Assembly: GCA_963816795.1 (NCBI GenBank)
Contig: CAWFLT010000017.1
Location: 248,001-312,000 of the forward strand
Direction of reading: 5' to 3'
DNA length: 64,000 nucleotides
From: CAWFLT01 sp963816795
Lineage (GTDB): Bacteria > Acidobacteriota > Vicinamibacteria > Vicinamibacterales > SCN-69-37
Below the pieces are notes generated by a model. It searched no databases, was not told the DNA's origin, and saw nothing but the letters and a program-made list of their open reading frames with translations. Both the position numbers and the translations under genes were made by a program. The number at the start of each line of letters is the position of its first letter. The first letter of the stretch is position 1. Below, piece by piece: positions 35,975 through 45,076 of this stretch.

Positions 35975-36931
35975 TTGAGTGACGCATTGGACACGATTCC
36001 GGTCGTCGAGCTCGAGAATTTGAAGGTCACGCTGGGACGGCGGGAGATCCTCCACGGGATCACCTGCCGTCTCGGCGTTTCCGGCAAGGGACAGGCGGTG
36101 GGGTTGCTGGGCCCGAACGGGGCAGGCAAGTCCACGTTGATCCTGACGCTGCTTGGGTTTCTCCGTCCCACCGCCGGGCGCGCCCGAATCCTGGGCCTGG
36201 ACTGCCGCCGCAGTATGGGGGAGGCGCGATCGAGAATCGGCTACATGCCGGAGAACGACTCGTTCGTCGGCGAGATGACGGCGGTGACGTTCGTTCGGCA
36301 GATGGCCGAGTTGTCGGGCCTCCCTTCGAAGGCGGCGCTCGAAAAGGCGCACGAGGTCCTGTTCCACGTGGGGCTCGGCGAGGCGCGCTACCGCGAGCTG
36401 CGGACCTACTCGCTCGGGATGAAGCAGATGGCCAAGCTCGCCCAGGCGATCGTCCATGGGCCGGAGCTCGTCGTGCTGGACGAACCGACAAACGGGCTCG
36501 ATCCGGCCTCTCGCCGGCGCATGCTCAAGCTGATTACCGAGATGAAAGAGGAGCAGGGGATGAACGTGCTCGTCTGCTCCCACCTGCTGCGCGACATCGA
36601 GCAGGTGTGCGACGAAGCCGTGATCCTGAAGGACGGCATGATCGCGCACCACTGCAACCTCGAAGAAGAGCGGCGGTCGAACCGGAGCTTCGTCGAGCTC
36701 GAGGTGAGCGGCGACGATCGCAACCTGCGAATGGCGCTGCCTGACATCGGCGCCGAGGGCGTCTCCGAAGGTGGCGGGCGCTGGCGGATCGTGCTGCCTC
36801 CGGGCGTCGAGGTCGAAGCGATCTGGGCGCTCGCGGCGCGGCAGGACCTGCTCGTGAGAAAGCTCTCACATCGCCGGGACTCGCTGGAGGAGATCTTCCT
36901 GAAAGCCATGGGCCACCTGGCGCCGAGCTGA
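35975..36931 (+). CDS. ABC transporter ATP-binding protein
   Basis: 318 residues from TTG 35975; there is no ATG before Walker A. Walker A GPNGAGKST, Q-loop RIGYMPENDSF, signature TYSLGMKQMAKLAQ (SLGMK in place of LSGGQ, usual for ABC-2 exporters), Walker B LVVLDEPTNGLDP and switch His in CSHLLRDIE are intact. The C-terminus (about 220-318) is the added beta domain, ending DSLEEIFLKAMG. It is followed 4 bases later by a permease gene. First ATPase of a twin exporter. Confidence 0.9.
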   Translation: MSDALDTIPVVELENLKVTLGRREILHGITCRLGVSGKGQAVGLLGPNGAGKSTLILTLLGFLRPTAGRARILGLDCRRSMGEARSRIGYMPENDSFVGEMTAVTFVRQMAELSGLPSKAALEKAHEVLFHVGLGEARYRELRTYSLGMKQMAKLAQAIVHGPELVVLDEPTNGLDPASRRRMLKLITEMKEEQGMNVLVCSHLLRDIEQVCDEAVILKDGMIAHHCNLEEERRSNRSFVELEVSGDDRNLRMALPDIGAEGVSEGGGRWRIVLPPGVEVEAIWALAARQDLLVRKLSHRRDSLEEIFLKAMGHLAPS

Positions 36932-36935
36932 CGCG

Positions 36936-37796
36936 ATGGCGATTTACAAGCGTGGCTATCGTCGTTACGAGGGATCCCTCACGGGACGCTGGACGCAGTT
37001 CATGGTCTTGCCGCGCTACGGCTGGCGCAAGCTCTACCAGCAGCGGTTGGTCGTGCTGCTCACGATGGCGGCGTTCATCTGGCCCATTCTGTGCGCCGGC
37101 TTCGTCTATCTCACGAACCATTTGGAACTGCTTCAGGGGCTCGATTCGGAGTTTCGCGCGTTCATCCAGGTGGACGGGCGGTTCTTCTCGATCTTCATGT
37201 ACGTGCAGGGGAGCTTCGCCGTCTTCCTCGCCGCGCTGGCCGGACCCGGCCTGGTGGCGCCGGACCTGGCGAACAACGCGCTCCCGCTGTACTTCAGCCG
37301 TCCGCTTCCGCGCTGGGGCTACGCGCTGGCGCGCCTGACCGTGATCGTCGGCATGCTTTCCGTCGTGACGTGGATTCCGGGTCTCCTCTTGTTCTTTCTG
37401 CAGGTCGGCCTGGCTGGCGGCTCATGGTTCCTGGCGAACTGGACGCTGGGTGCCGGCGTTGTGGCCGGGTTCTTTCTCTGGCTGCTGGTCTTGAGCCTGG
37501 TCGCGATGGCCAGTTCCGCCTATGTGAAGTGGCGGGTCGTCGCTGGCGCGGTCAGCCTTGCCTTCTTTTTCATCCTGGCCGGCGTGTCCCAGATGATCAA
37601 CAACGTCTTTCGCGTGACGTGGGGGCACGTCATCGATCCGGCGTGGTCAGTCAACCGCGCATGGTGCACACTGCTCGGCGTCACTCCGCCGGACGGCCCG
37701 GGGATCTGGACCTCCTTGTTGGCCCTGGCGGCGTTCGTGCTCCTGCTCATCCTGGTGATCGAGCGCAAGCTGCGGCCGGTAGAGGTGGTTCGGTGA
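36936..37796 (+). CDS. ABC-2-type permease
   Basis: 286 residues, six hydrophobic helices. MAIYKRGYRRYEG is the characteristic amphipathic cytoplasmic start of this permease group. Helices include LVVLLTMAAFIWPILCAGFV (39-58), FMYVQGSFAVFLAALAGPGL, LTVIVGMLSVVTWIPGLLLF, VVAGFFLWLLVLSLVAMASS, GAVSLAFFFILAGVSQ and LLALAAFVLLLILVI. PDLANNALPLYFSRPLPRWGY is the conserved coupling loop after TM2. Its stop (GTGA) overlaps the GTG start of the second ATPase gene. Together with the first ATPase it forms one exporter unit. Confidence 0.88.
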   Translation: MAIYKRGYRRYEGSLTGRWTQFMVLPRYGWRKLYQQRLVVLLTMAAFIWPILCAGFVYLTNHLELLQGLDSEFRAFIQVDGRFFSIFMYVQGSFAVFLAALAGPGLVAPDLANNALPLYFSRPLPRWGYALARLTVIVGMLSVVTWIPGLLLFFLQVGLAGGSWFLANWTLGAGVVAGFFLWLLVLSLVAMASSAYVKWRVVAGAVSLAFFFILAGVSQMINNVFRVTWGHVIDPAWSVNRAWCTLLGVTPPDGPGIWTSLLALAAFVLLLILVIERKLRPVEVVR

Positions 37797-38791
37797 GCGG
37801 CCCGCCTTCGCGAAGGCAACGACGCGGCCGGCCGGAGCGCGAGCGCGGCCAGGGCCGCCGGCGGTCATTTTCGACGAAGTCTCGAAGTTCTACGGCGAGG
37901 TGCTCGGCGTCAACCACGTCACGTTGAACATTCCGCCGGGAATCACCAGCCTGGTCGGGCCGAACGGCTCCGGCAAGACGACGCTGATGAACCTGATGAC
38001 GGGGCTGATCTTCCCCGACCAGGGCCGCATTCTCATGCGTGACATCTCTCCGCGCGATCCCGAAGCGCTGATGCGGAAGACGGGCTACGCGACGCAGTAC
38101 GACGCCGCACCGCGCTGGGCCACAGGATTCACCTTCGTCACCACCGGGCTGCGTCTGTTCGGGTACGGGCGCGTGGAAGCGGAAGAAAAGGCGTGGAAGG
38201 CGCTCGAGCGAGTGAGCCTCACCGAGGCGGCGAACCGCAAGGTCGCGGCGTACTCGAAGGGCATGCGGCAGCGGGTGCGTCTCGCGCAGGCCATCGCGCA
38301 CGATCCCGAGATCCTGGTGCTCGACGAGCCGCTGAACGGGCTCGACCCCCTGGTTCGCGCGGAAACGATTGATCTGTTCCGCGCCTGGGCCGCCGAAGGC
38401 AGGCACGTCATCTTGTCGAGCCACGTGCTCCAGGAGGTCGACGTCATCAGCGATCAGGTGGTGCTCATCGCCAACGGGATGATCGTCGCCGAAGGAAAGA
38501 TTCGCAAGGTGCGCGACGAGATCCAGGAGCATCCCGAGCCAGTACATCGTCCGGTGCCGCGGCGTCGACGCCTCCGGCGTGGCGGCGCTGCTGTTCGGTG
38601 AGCAACACGTCACCGAGATCAAGCTGAACGACGATCGGATGGGCCTGCTGGTGATGACCCGCGACCGTGAGCAGTTCGCGCGTGCGCTCGGACGGATCGC
38701 GCTCGACGGCCACAAGATCGAGAGCGTCGTTCCGGCTGATGAGAACGTGGACGCGTTGTACGAGTACTTGATCGGCGGTGAGTCGAGATGA
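37793..38791 (+). CDS. ABC transporter ATP-binding protein, two frame breaks
   Basis: About 332 residues. It probably starts at GTG 37793 (overlapping the permease stop), with one base missing within about ten bases, after which the frame reads ERPAFAKATTRPAGAR... into PAVIFDEVSKFYGEVLGVNH. Walker A GPNGSGKTT, QYDAAPRWATG (Q-loop), signature YSKGMRQRVRLAQA, Walker B ILVLDEPLNGLDP and LSSHVLQEVD are intact. One extra G near 38536 is removed to give HPSQYIVRCRGVDASGVAAL, the C-terminal substrate-related domain, ending YEYLIGGESR. The stop overlaps the ATG of the discoidin-bearing permease by four bases. Second ATPase of the twin exporter. Confidence 0.8.
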
Positions 38792-40317
38792 GGCAGAGCC
38801 GAGCTCGTCAGGCGTGGACCATCGCACGGATCGAGTTGCGTCGCGCCTTCTTCGCCAAGCGATCGCTCTGGGTCTACGCGCTCGCGCTGCTGCCGTCGGT
38901 GATCTTCTTCGGGCACGGGCTCGACGCGAAATTCCGCTACGAGCGGCTGGCCCGGGGCGGCCTGACGAGTCCGGCCTTGATTGATAGCGTCCGCGTGGGA
39001 GAACCCCTCGAGGAGCTGAAGAAGCGGCTGGGGAAGCCCACCGGGGAGTCCTCGGGCGTGCGGGTCCGCCGTGTTCGGCAGCGCACTGAGAATCCGGGAA
39101 CGACGACCCATCTGATCGAGCCGACGGTCGAGGCACGCATCGTCCGCCTGAATGTCACGCGGGCGTCCTTCAGCGGCGAGCCGATGGCGGGGATTTACGA
39201 GTTCGAGGTCTACGGCTCGGATGGCCGGGAGAATCTCGCACTCCGCCGTCCCGCCACTGGCAGTGCGCCGTGCCGCCAGGATCAGGGGCCGGAGAAGGCG
39301 GTGAACGGGAGCGTCGGCGGAGGTCAATCCGACAAGTGGTGTGCTCAGGGCTGGCGCTCGTTCCTGCAGGTGGATCTCGGTGCGCTTCGTCCGGTGACGC
39401 GCTTCGTCGTGAAACATGCCAGTGCCGGCGGGGAGAACGAGGATGCCGACACCAGCGAGTTCAACATCCAGCTGAGCAACGACGGGAAGATCTTCAGGAC
39501 GGTGGTCTCGTCGTCGGGCGCCGGATTCGTCGACGAGCGGACCGACTCTCGCCGGCTCGTCTATTTCGACGGGAAGCGCGAGGCACGACTCCATTTCGCC
39601 GATGGCAAACTGGAGGGCCGTGACATCGACCACGTGCTCCTCTTCGAAGAGGACCGCCTGATCTTCGCGGGAATCTTCCAGTACTTCTATCTGCGCCTGG
39701 CGATCTTCTTCGGCTGTCTGGGCATCTTCATGTATCTCTTCCGCGGGGAGATGTCCAACCGGACGCTGCACTACTGGTTTCTCGCGCCGGCGCGGCGCGA
39801 AGTGCTGCTCGTCGGCAAGTATGCCGCCGGGCTGATTGCGTCGGCGGTGATCTTCGGCGGCGGTGCGCTGCTCACGTTTGCGGCCATGGTCTGGCCGCAT
39901 GATTCCGTCGAAGTCCAGGCGTACTGGAACTCCGGGGGACTGGGACATGCGTTCTGGTACGTGGCGACGGCCGTGCTCGGCTGCGTTGGCTACGGCAGCG
40001 TCTTTCTGGCGGTCGGCATGTACTTCCGCAATCCCATCATCTCGGCGGCCGTGCTGCTCGCGTGGGAGGGGGTCAACGGCATCCTGCCGCATGTGCTGCA
40101 GAAGATGAGCGTTCTGTACTACTTGCAGTCCCTGTGTCCCGTCCCGGCGCCGATGGAGAACGACGCCCCGGTGCTGATCCGGCTGCTGGCGGCGCCCGCC
40201 GCTCCCGCCTCGCGTCCAGGAGCGATGCTCGGGTTGCTGCTCCTGACCGTGTTCGTTCTGTGGATCGCCAGCCTCGCCGTCCGGCGCATGCAGATCTCCT
40301 ACGGCGCGGAAACCTGA
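38788..40317 (+). CDS. ABC-2 permease with discoidin-like domain in its first loop
   Basis: 509 residues. TM1 is residues 25-43; residues 44-295 form a large extracytoplasmic loop; about five further helices follow from 296 (FQYFYLRLAIFFGCLGIFMY; YAAGLIASAVIFGGGALLTF; ending MLGLLLLTVFVLWIASLAV). Within the loop, 115-143 (VEARIVRLNVTRASFSG... IYEFEVYG) matches the end strands of an F5/8-type C domain, and 149-243 (NLALRRPATG, GPEKAVNG, DKWCAQGW, LQVDLGALRPVTRFVVKH, FNIQLSNDGKIFRTV) matches its start and middle. Domain parts therefore appear in the order end-then-start, as in a circular permutation. Such domains bind glycans or lipids. The domain probably receives or selects cargo at the outer face of the membrane (inference). 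Confidence 0.85.
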   Translation: MRQSRARQAWTIARIELRRAFFAKRSLWVYALALLPSVIFFGHGLDAKFRYERLARGGLTSPALIDSVRVGEPLEELKKRLGKPTGESSGVRVRRVRQRTENPGTTTHLIEPTVEARIVRLNVTRASFSGEPMAGIYEFEVYGSDGRENLALRRPATGSAPCRQDQGPEKAVNGSVGGGQSDKWCAQGWRSFLQVDLGALRPVTRFVVKHASAGGENEDADTSEFNIQLSNDGKIFRTVVSSSGAGFVDERTDSRRLVYFDGKREARLHFADGKLEGRDIDHVLLFEEDRLIFAGIFQYFYLRLAIFFGCLGIFMYLFRGEMSNRTLHYWFLAPARREVLLVGKYAAGLIASAVIFGGGALLTFAAMVWPHDSVEVQAYWNSGGLGHAFWYVATAVLGCVGYGSVFLAVGMYFRNPIISAAVLLAWEGVNGILPHVLQKMSVLYYLQSLCPVPAPMENDAPVLIRLLAAPAAPASRPGAMLGLLLLTVFVLWIASLAVRRMQISYGAET

Positions 40318-40357
40318 GCGGCGGTCCCTCACGGAGTCGCCGTGTACCCTTCGTCTC

Positions 40358-41053
40358 TCACCGGCGCGAGGAAACGATCCGCGCGACCGCGGCATCGACT
40401 GCCGGGCGGTCGAACCCGCCGGCCCCGAAGAAGTCGTGATTCTGGATGATGAGCACGGCCGCATAGGCTCGTTCCATGTTGAGGACGTTGGCGAGAGATT
40501 GCGCGGCGTCCCGCGGCACAATTGCCAGGCGCGTCAGCGCGGCGCTCGCCAATCCCGCGTCGAACTTCTCACCCGGGAACAGTTCTGCGACGTCGGCGAT
40601 CAGCACAAGGGCCAGGTCGTCGCTGACAAGAACAGCGTTCACTGCCGAAAGCTTCGGCCTCCAGGCGTCAGCGATCGAGAGCGACAGTTGGCGGATTCGC
40701 GCGATCCGTATCGCCAACGCGTCCTGGTCCAGCCGGTCCGCTTTCCACACAGATCGGTAGTCGCTGAGCACGCCTGGACGATGGATGAGGCCCCCCGAGG
40801 GTGCTGGCCGTTTTGGAAGGCTGTGAGTCAGCAGCTCGTCCTCTCTGAGGACTTCTGCAAAGCGCGCCGTCTGGACCTCGCTCGAGGTGCGGGGCTCGTA
40901 GTACGTCGTCGCCATCAGCGCGATCCACCGTGAGGTCGCGTCGCCCGGACGCTGGTCTTCCGCCGGAAAGGCGGCGCAATTGCCGGAGACCAGGAAAACC
41001 GCCAGAAGCAGACCTTGCGTGATCGCAGCGCGCCGCAGGTCATCGAGGGTCAT
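40358..41053 (-). CDS. Secreted protein of unknown function
   Basis: 231 residues from ATG 41053. The N-terminus has a signal-like helix (ITQGLLLAVFLVSGNCAAFP, possibly a lipobox around SGNC). The remainder is helical and polar: YYEPRTSSEVQTARFAEVLR, DYRSVWKADRLDQDALAIRI, LVSDDLALVLIADVAELFPG. No known motif is recognised. It is convergent with the twin exporter. Its first codons lie within the truncated ADOP fragment, so its start and promoter may derive from the rearrangement, and the true N-terminus may differ. Confidence 0.5.
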   Translation of the reverse strand: MTLDDLRRAAITQGLLLAVFLVSGNCAAFPAEDQRPGDATSRWIALMATTYYEPRTSSEVQTARFAEVLREDELLTHSLPKRPAPSGGLIHRPGVLSDYRSVWKADRLDQDALAIRIARIRQLSLSIADAWRPKLSAVNAVLVSDDLALVLIADVAELFPGEKFDAGLASAALTRLAIVPRDAAQSLANVLNMERAYAAVLIIQNHDFFGAGGFDRPAVDAAVARIVSSRR

Positions 41054-41520
41054 TCGACTCCATAACCACGTTCTCTGCGCCAGCGACGTCGTCGGCCGGC
41101 ATCAATGCGCGTCCGAGGAACGGATCGATGCCGAGCACATCGAAGTACGCGCCCGTCACCAGCGCACCCCGCACGTATCCGGCGCTGCCGTCCTCGACCG
41201 CCACCCAAGCCACGGCGCCATTCGATGTGACGCCCGCGCACTCTTCGAGCATTGACTGGCTTCGACGACGACGTTGACGTCGGGACCGCCAATGGGTAGT
41301 GGCCGAAGCGGGACGAGCGCAGCTCCTTCCACGCCAGGATCAACCGATCCTGATCGCGGACAGGCAGCGGACGCAGGAGGACACCGTCAACCACGGCGAA
41401 CATCACCGTCGCGCCGGTGACACCAAGCGCCAGCGTCAACGTCGCAGCGGCTGTGAAGGCCCTGGCGCGCGAAAGACCTCGATAGGCGGTCCGGATGTCG
41501 TGCCGGAGCGCGTTGAGCAT
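41040..41520 (-). pseudogene. N-terminal fragment of an ADOP/MacB-like permease
   Basis: About 160 conserved residues: MLNALRHDIRTAYRGLSRAR, first membrane helix TLTLALGVTGATVMFAVVDG, LLRPLPVRDQDRLILAWKEL, then (after a frame shift near 41275) YVRGALVTGAYFDVLGIDPF. Homology stops at ENVVMES and a stop codon follows at 41040. The remaining ~650 residues are absent. It is the second truncated ADOP copy in the window, cut at almost the same point of the domain as the one at 19790-20442. Confidence 0.78.
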
Positions 41521-41671
41521 GTGGTTCCGCAGTCTACCTCGACTCAGCGCGCGCGCCCTGGTGATGACACCCAGGTCAGTGGATCCGCGCGGCGGCCCCG
41601 AGCCGCACTGCCCCAAAATGGTCCGCTTGAACGGCCGAGAATCGATTACATTTACGCCTCGGAGGCTGGGC

Positions 41672-43247
41672 ATGAAGCTACGTTCACAGGCGGCGTCGAT
41701 TGCGTTCGCGGCGGCACTGTCGGCTGGTGTCGTGATCACCGGGATGACCGCGGCTGGCCAGGCTCCGGCGCCGGCTGGACAAGCGCCAGCCGGCGGACGC
41801 GGTGCCGGTGGACGAGGCGGCGGCGTGGCCCCCGCGCTCTTCACCTCACCGACATCAACAAGGATGGCGCGGTGACGCGCGGCGAACTGATGCTCACGTG
41901 GAGAAGTGGTACGCCGATACCGACACGGCGAAATCGGGATCGATCACGCCCGAACAGCTCGCAGCCACGTTGAACGCCGCCTTCCCAGCGCCGCCGCCGG
42001 GCGCCGGCCGCGGCGCGGGTCCGGCCTGTGGCGGAAACAGTCCGACCAAGACGCCCTGTCCAGACCACGTCGCCGCCATGACCACGGCCCTGCCGGCGAA
42101 GGCACCGGCCAAGCCCGCCAGACCGCGCAAGATTCTGGTACTCGGCAACGCTCAGGGGTTCGTGCATTCGTCGATTCCGTTGGCGGGCGCGACCGTCGAG
42201 GCGATGGGGAACAAGCTCAAGACCTGGACGACCACGATCACCTACAACCCGGCCGACATCAACACGGAGAACTTGAAGCAGTACGACGCGGTGTTCCTCG
42301 CGAGCACGACCGGATGCTTCCTCGACGCCGTGCCGGGCCAGCCGGTTCCAGGCAAAGCTGAAATCGAGGCGCGCCGGGCGGCGCTGCTCGCGTTCGTCCG
42401 TGGTGGGAAAGGACTCGCGGGCATTCACGCGGCGACCGATTCGTACCACGGCACCTGCCCGAGCGATCAGCCAGCCGACGGCGCGCGCGGCGGCCGTGGC
42501 GGGGGACGCGGGGCCGGCACGCCGGGTGGACAGCTCACCACGCAGATCGTGACGGCAGCCGACAAGAACACAGATCAAACGCTGACGCTCGTCGAGCTCG
42601 ACACGATGGCGAATGCCTGGTTCGATACGATGGACACCGACAAACGCGGAAGCATTTTGCAGGCTGATTTTGCGGCGAGATTTGCGCTGCTGACGCCGGC
42701 GCCGGCGGGCGGCGGGCGCGGCGGCCGGGGGGGCGGCGCCGATGCGCCTCCGGTGGCGCGTGGCTCGGTGACGCTGCCGGCGACTGGCTCGTGGCCGGAG
42801 TTCAACAAGCTGATCGGCGGCTACTTCAAGTACCACTGGAACGACGGCACCAGGATTCCCGTGAAGATCGACGACCCGAAGAGTCCGATCAACAAGGCGT
42901 TCGCGGGCCAGGGCTTTGAAATCATCGACGAGACGTACACGTTCGCGCAGGACTCGTTCTCCCGCGAAAACGTGCACGTCCTCAAGAGCGTCGACTACGA
43001 CAAGATGCCGCCCGAGACCAAGGCGATGGAGCCGGCCGGGACCGCGCGCACCGATGGCGATTACGCGCTGAGCTACATCCGCCGCGAGGGTCAAGGCCGC
43101 GTGTTCTACGAAGCCAACGGCCACAACGAGCGGATCTACGCGATGCCGAACATGCTCGAGCACATTCTGGCGGGGATTCAGTACACGCTGGGCGATCTGA
43201 AGGCCGACGACTCGCCGAGCAGGAAGCCAGCGACGGCGAAGAAATAG
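41672..43247 (+). CDS. Secreted ThuA-domain protein with EF-hand pairs, two frame breaks
   Basis: About 525 residues from ATG 41672 after restoring one lost base near 41846 and one near 41901. Signal peptide about 1-30, Gly/Arg/Ala-rich linker, then EF-hand-like loops: DINKDGAVTRGE, DTDTAKSGSITPEQ. The ThuA domain begins KILVLGNAQGFVHSSIPLAG and has VRGGKGLAGIHAATDSYH. A second EF-hand pair interrupts it (DKNTDQTLTLVELD, DTMDTDKRGSILQADF, about residues 285-325); the domain resumes FNKLIGGYFKYHWND to IRREGQGRVFYEANGHNE. Calcium probably stabilises or regulates the protein outside the cell. Both breaks are losses, unlike most others in the window. Confidence 0.8.
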
Positions 43248-43281
43248 CCCCCCAGCGGACTTCGACCGGGCGAGTTCGTGA

Positions 43282-45075
43282 CTACTCCTTCGGCTTGAGA
43301 ATCACGTACGCCGGCAGCCCGACCGCACCAAAGCGCTTCATCAGATCGCTCGCGGGCGGCGAGTCGAGATCTTCCGCCTGGAACTTGATCTTCGTGTAGC
43401 CGGCGAGCGCCGCTTTGACCTGCGCATCGGCCAGCGTCGTCTTGTCCATGACCAGGCAGTTCTTGCACCAGGTCGCCCACACATCGATGAGCACCGGCTT
43501 CCGATCGCGCGCCGCGGCGGCGAGGCCGTCGTCGAGCGACGCGTACCAGCCCTCTTTGAGCTGTGCCTGGACGCTGGCCTCGACGGTCGCGGGATCGACC
43601 CAGCGGTTCGCGAACAGTTCGTAGGCGAGATACCCGTAGTACGCCGCGGTCGCGAGGATGAAGACGCCGAAGACCTGCTTGACGCGCACCATCCACATGC
43701 CGGGCTTGGGAAGCGACGCGAGCCCGGCGCCGGCGATCGGCCAGGGCACCGCCATGCCGAGGCCGAGGAAGAAGGGCAGGGCCAGCGCGAGCGGCGTCCC
43801 CTTCGAGTAGAGATCGCTCGCGAAGAGCACGACCTGGATCACGACCGGCGCCACGCACGCGCCGGCGAGCAGCGCCGCAACCGCGCCCATGCTGAACGCG
43901 AGAAAGAACGTCCCCCGGCTCTCCGCCCCGAAGCGAATGTTGCTCGAGAGCCGCGAGAAGTCGATGACGACGACGTCGAACATCGCAAGGGCGAGGACGA
44001 CAAACAGCACGGCGATGCCCAGGTTGAACCACGGCGACGCGTTGATCGTACCGAACGTGCCGGCGGTGAGAATCACGATCACGCCGAGCACCCCGTAGAC
44101 GAGCGTCATCGCCCCGCCATAGGCGGCGCCGAGCAGGAAGCCGCGCCGCCTGCGCCCGGCCTGCGTGCCGGCGCCGATGATCGCGAGGTTGATCGGCACC
44201 ATCGGCAGCACGCACGGCGTCAGATTCAGCGCCAGGCCGCCGAGAAAGACGATCGCGACGATCGCGAGCGGGCCGCGGCCGTCGAAGAGTCCGGCCGGCT
44301 TGATGCCGGCTTCGGCGTTGTGAACGAACGTCAGGAAGTCGGCGACGTCCATGTAGCCGCCGGGCTGCGCGCTGGCGATCGTGAACTGATCGAGCCGGGC
44401 CAGGCCACCGCCGGCGGCCGGCGGCGTGGTCGCGCCCGGGATGGCCGCACCGCCTGGCCGCTTCGACACGGCGGGCGGCGGATCGGTTGGCGGCGGCGTG
44501 CCCTTGCCGAATGCGATGCGTTTGAAGAGATCGGCGCGATCGGCGGCCGGCGCGGCTGTTGCGCCGACGCGAATCGTCCAGTTCGTCTCGAGCGTGCGCG
44601 GCGACAAGCACTGACGATCGTTGCAGGCCTGGTAGCGAAGCCGGGCCGGAATCACGAGGTCGCCGGCCGCGGCGCTCTTGTCGATCGCGACCTGGACGCC
44701 GATGGCGAACTCGCGCTCGAAGACCGCGACCTGCTGATCGAAGCCGGCGATCTTGATGTCGATCGAGGCCGGGAACACGACTTCCGTCGCGGTGATGCCG
44801 GGCGGCGACATGATCCAGAGCTTCGTCGGAATCAGCGACGCTTCGCGGGGCTGGTTCGACTGGACGTGGTAGCCCTCGGGGAGTGACACCGACAGGATGA
44901 GGCGCACCTTCGATCCGGGCGCCACGGACGGGCGCTCGGCGACGGGCGTGAGGTCAGGCGTGATGAGCCCGGTTTGCGCGGCGAGCGGCGTCGTCAGCGC
45001 GAGAAGAACGAGGCCGAGCAACGTGGCGGCGATTGCTCCGATGACCCGCCGCGGTGACGGCCTGACGCCGATCAC
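43282..45075 (-). CDS. dsbD: Thiol:disulfide interchange protein DsbD
   Basis: 597 residues. Signal peptide about 1-33; N-terminal periplasmic DsbD-alpha-like domain with a Cys pair in YQACNDRQCLSP (about 152-157); a central eight-helix membrane domain (about 270-490) with the paired redox Cys of LNLTPCVLPMVPIN and GACVAPVVIQVVLF; C-terminal thioredoxin domain with WATWCKNC (about 531-538). Electrons flow from cytoplasmic thioredoxin through the membrane to periplasmic disulfide proteins. The complete three-domain set makes the assignment firm. It starts two bases after the NuoG-like gene stop, so the two are probably co-transcribed. It ends ...YVILKPKE, typical of a complete cis-Pro strand. 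Confidence 0.93.
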   Translation of the reverse strand: MIGVRPSPRRVIGAIAATLLGLVLLALTTPLAAQTGLITPDLTPVAERPSVAPGSKVRLILSVSLPEGYHVQSNQPREASLIPTKLWIMSPPGITATEVVFPASIDIKIAGFDQQVAVFEREFAIGVQVAIDKSAAAGDLVIPARLRYQACNDRQCLSPRTLETNWTIRVGATAAPAADRADLFKRIAFGKGTPPPTDPPPAVSKRPGGAAIPGATTPPAAGGGLARLDQFTIASAQPGGYMDVADFLTFVHNAEAGIKPAGLFDGRGPLAIVAIVFLGGLALNLTPCVLPMVPINLAIIGAGTQAGRRRRGFLLGAAYGGAMTLVYGVLGVIVILTAGTFGTINASPWFNLGIAVLFVVLALAMFDVVVIDFSRLSSNIRFGAESRGTFFLAFSMGAVAALLAGACVAPVVIQVVLFASDLYSKGTPLALALPFFLGLGMAVPWPIAGAGLASLPKPGMWMVRVKQVFGVFILATAAYYGYLAYELFANRWVDPATVEASVQAQLKEGWYASLDDGLAAAARDRKPVLIDVWATWCKNCLVMDKTTLADAQVKAALAGYTKIKFQAEDLDSPPASDLMKRFGAVGLPAYVILKPKE

Positions 45076-45076
45076 G

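Noticed and set aside
33488..36931. A single 1147-residue FecR-ABC fusion protein
   Set aside because: The middle (about residues 656-829) is shadow-frame sequence; the true continuation lies in another frame to 35942 and the ATPase has its own start at 35975.
37747..40521. A 924-residue minus-strand open frame
   Set aside because: Antisense to well-supported ABC genes; Arg/His/Asp-rich shadow typical of high-GC DNA.
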